Part shown: positions 63,794-64,000 of the stretch, piece by piece
Position numbering within the stretch: the stretch's first letter is position 1
Layout of the letters: each line of letters opens with the position of its first letter
Assembly (NCBI GenBank): GCA_977006965.1
Contig: OZ345373.1
Coordinates: forward strand, 186,001-250,000
Reading direction: 5' to 3'
DNA length: 64,000 nucleotides
Source of the DNA: Phymatolithon calcareum
Taxonomy: Eukaryota > Rhodophyta > Florideophyceae > Hapalidiales
Notes under the pieces: model-generated
What the model was told of the DNA's origin: nothing
The model's input: the letters and a program-made list of their open reading frames with translations, nothing else
Database searches by the model: none
Program-made: the position numbers and the translations under genes

Positions 63794-63835
63794 TCACTCA
63801 CTCACTCACTCAGTCGAGCGAGGGAGGGAGGGAGC
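63786..63835. repeat. simple-sequence tracts (ACTC)n and (GGGA)n
   Basis: cactcactcactcactcac is followed by gagggagggaggga immediately upstream of the minus-strand gene start, in its presumed promoter or 5' UTR. A short cagca-type repeat is also present near 63972-63990. No gene is visible from 63836 to 64000. Confidence 0.8.
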
Positions 63836-64000
63836 TGGAACGAGGCAACGGGGAGGGGCAATTTGCGGCCGGGGCGCGGCAGGCAGACGGGCGTTGGTGG
63901 ACGGACGAGCAGGGTGCAGAAACGCACCAATGGTCGTGGTGCCGGGCGATAGTAGTCACAGAGCAGATAATGCAGCACAGCACAGCACAGTGGGCGGCGA

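Noticed and set aside
63236-63952. 238-codon plus-strand and 181-codon minus-strand frames at the right end
   Set aside because: Arg/Ala/Gly-rich shadows in GC-rich DNA, overlapping the more coherent 281-residue minus-strand frame.

Overview
This is a nuclear chromosome segment of a photosynthetic eukaryote, most likely a florideophyte-type red alga. Several genes encode plastid or thylakoid-lumen targeting signals. A 5 kb gene (listerin) has no intron. One gene shows a single short GT-AG intron, and a small zinc-finger family has two introns per gene. The tRNA-Leu gene carries a D-loop intron with a bulge-helix-bulge structure, a type of disruption reported from the red alga Cyanidioschyzon. 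The genus cannot be fixed from sequence reading alone.

Layout. Two blocks of ordinary genes flank a large transposon-rich, decayed island. Left block (0.6-27.2 kb): a small Tat-type thylakoid lumen protein, an NAD(P)-binding atypical SDR protein with a plastid-type N-terminus, a secreted protein with one intron, a repeat field (7-9 kb), a LINE-type RT remnant, two unknown proteins (one plastid-type), a Golgi-type glycosyltransferase-like membrane protein, mitochondrial propionyl-CoA carboxylase beta, tRNA-Leu(UAA), listerin (ribosome-quality-control E3 ligase) and a lysine/glycine-rich disordered protein. Right block (58.4-63.8 kb): a secreted protein of unknown family, an inositol-monophosphatase family enzyme and a plastid-type membrane/coiled-coil protein.

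The island (27-58 kb) holds nested inverted repeats, a Sel1-repeat gene with a one-base frameshift and no visible ATG, a tandem-RING gene with a frameshift, a 144-bp-arm foldback element with adjacent 46-bp and 33-bp tandem repeats, and three C2H2 zinc-finger paralogues in a segmentally duplicated block. It also holds a tyrosine-recombinase relic, a helical-repeat-like frame broken only by stop codons, a Ty3/Gypsy pol relic, a GC-rich gag-like relic on the opposite strand and a second LINE tail. Two inverted pogo/Tigger transposase copies share an in-frame amber codon, and a TA-flanked MITE sits beside the second copy.

Housekeeping genes are monocistronic and are not arranged as pathways. The common theme of the island is recurrent transposon insertion and gene decay. 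The observations most worth following are the D-loop-interrupted tRNA, the zinc-finger mini-family with an intron between the zinc-binding histidines of finger 1, and the shared amber codon in the transposase.
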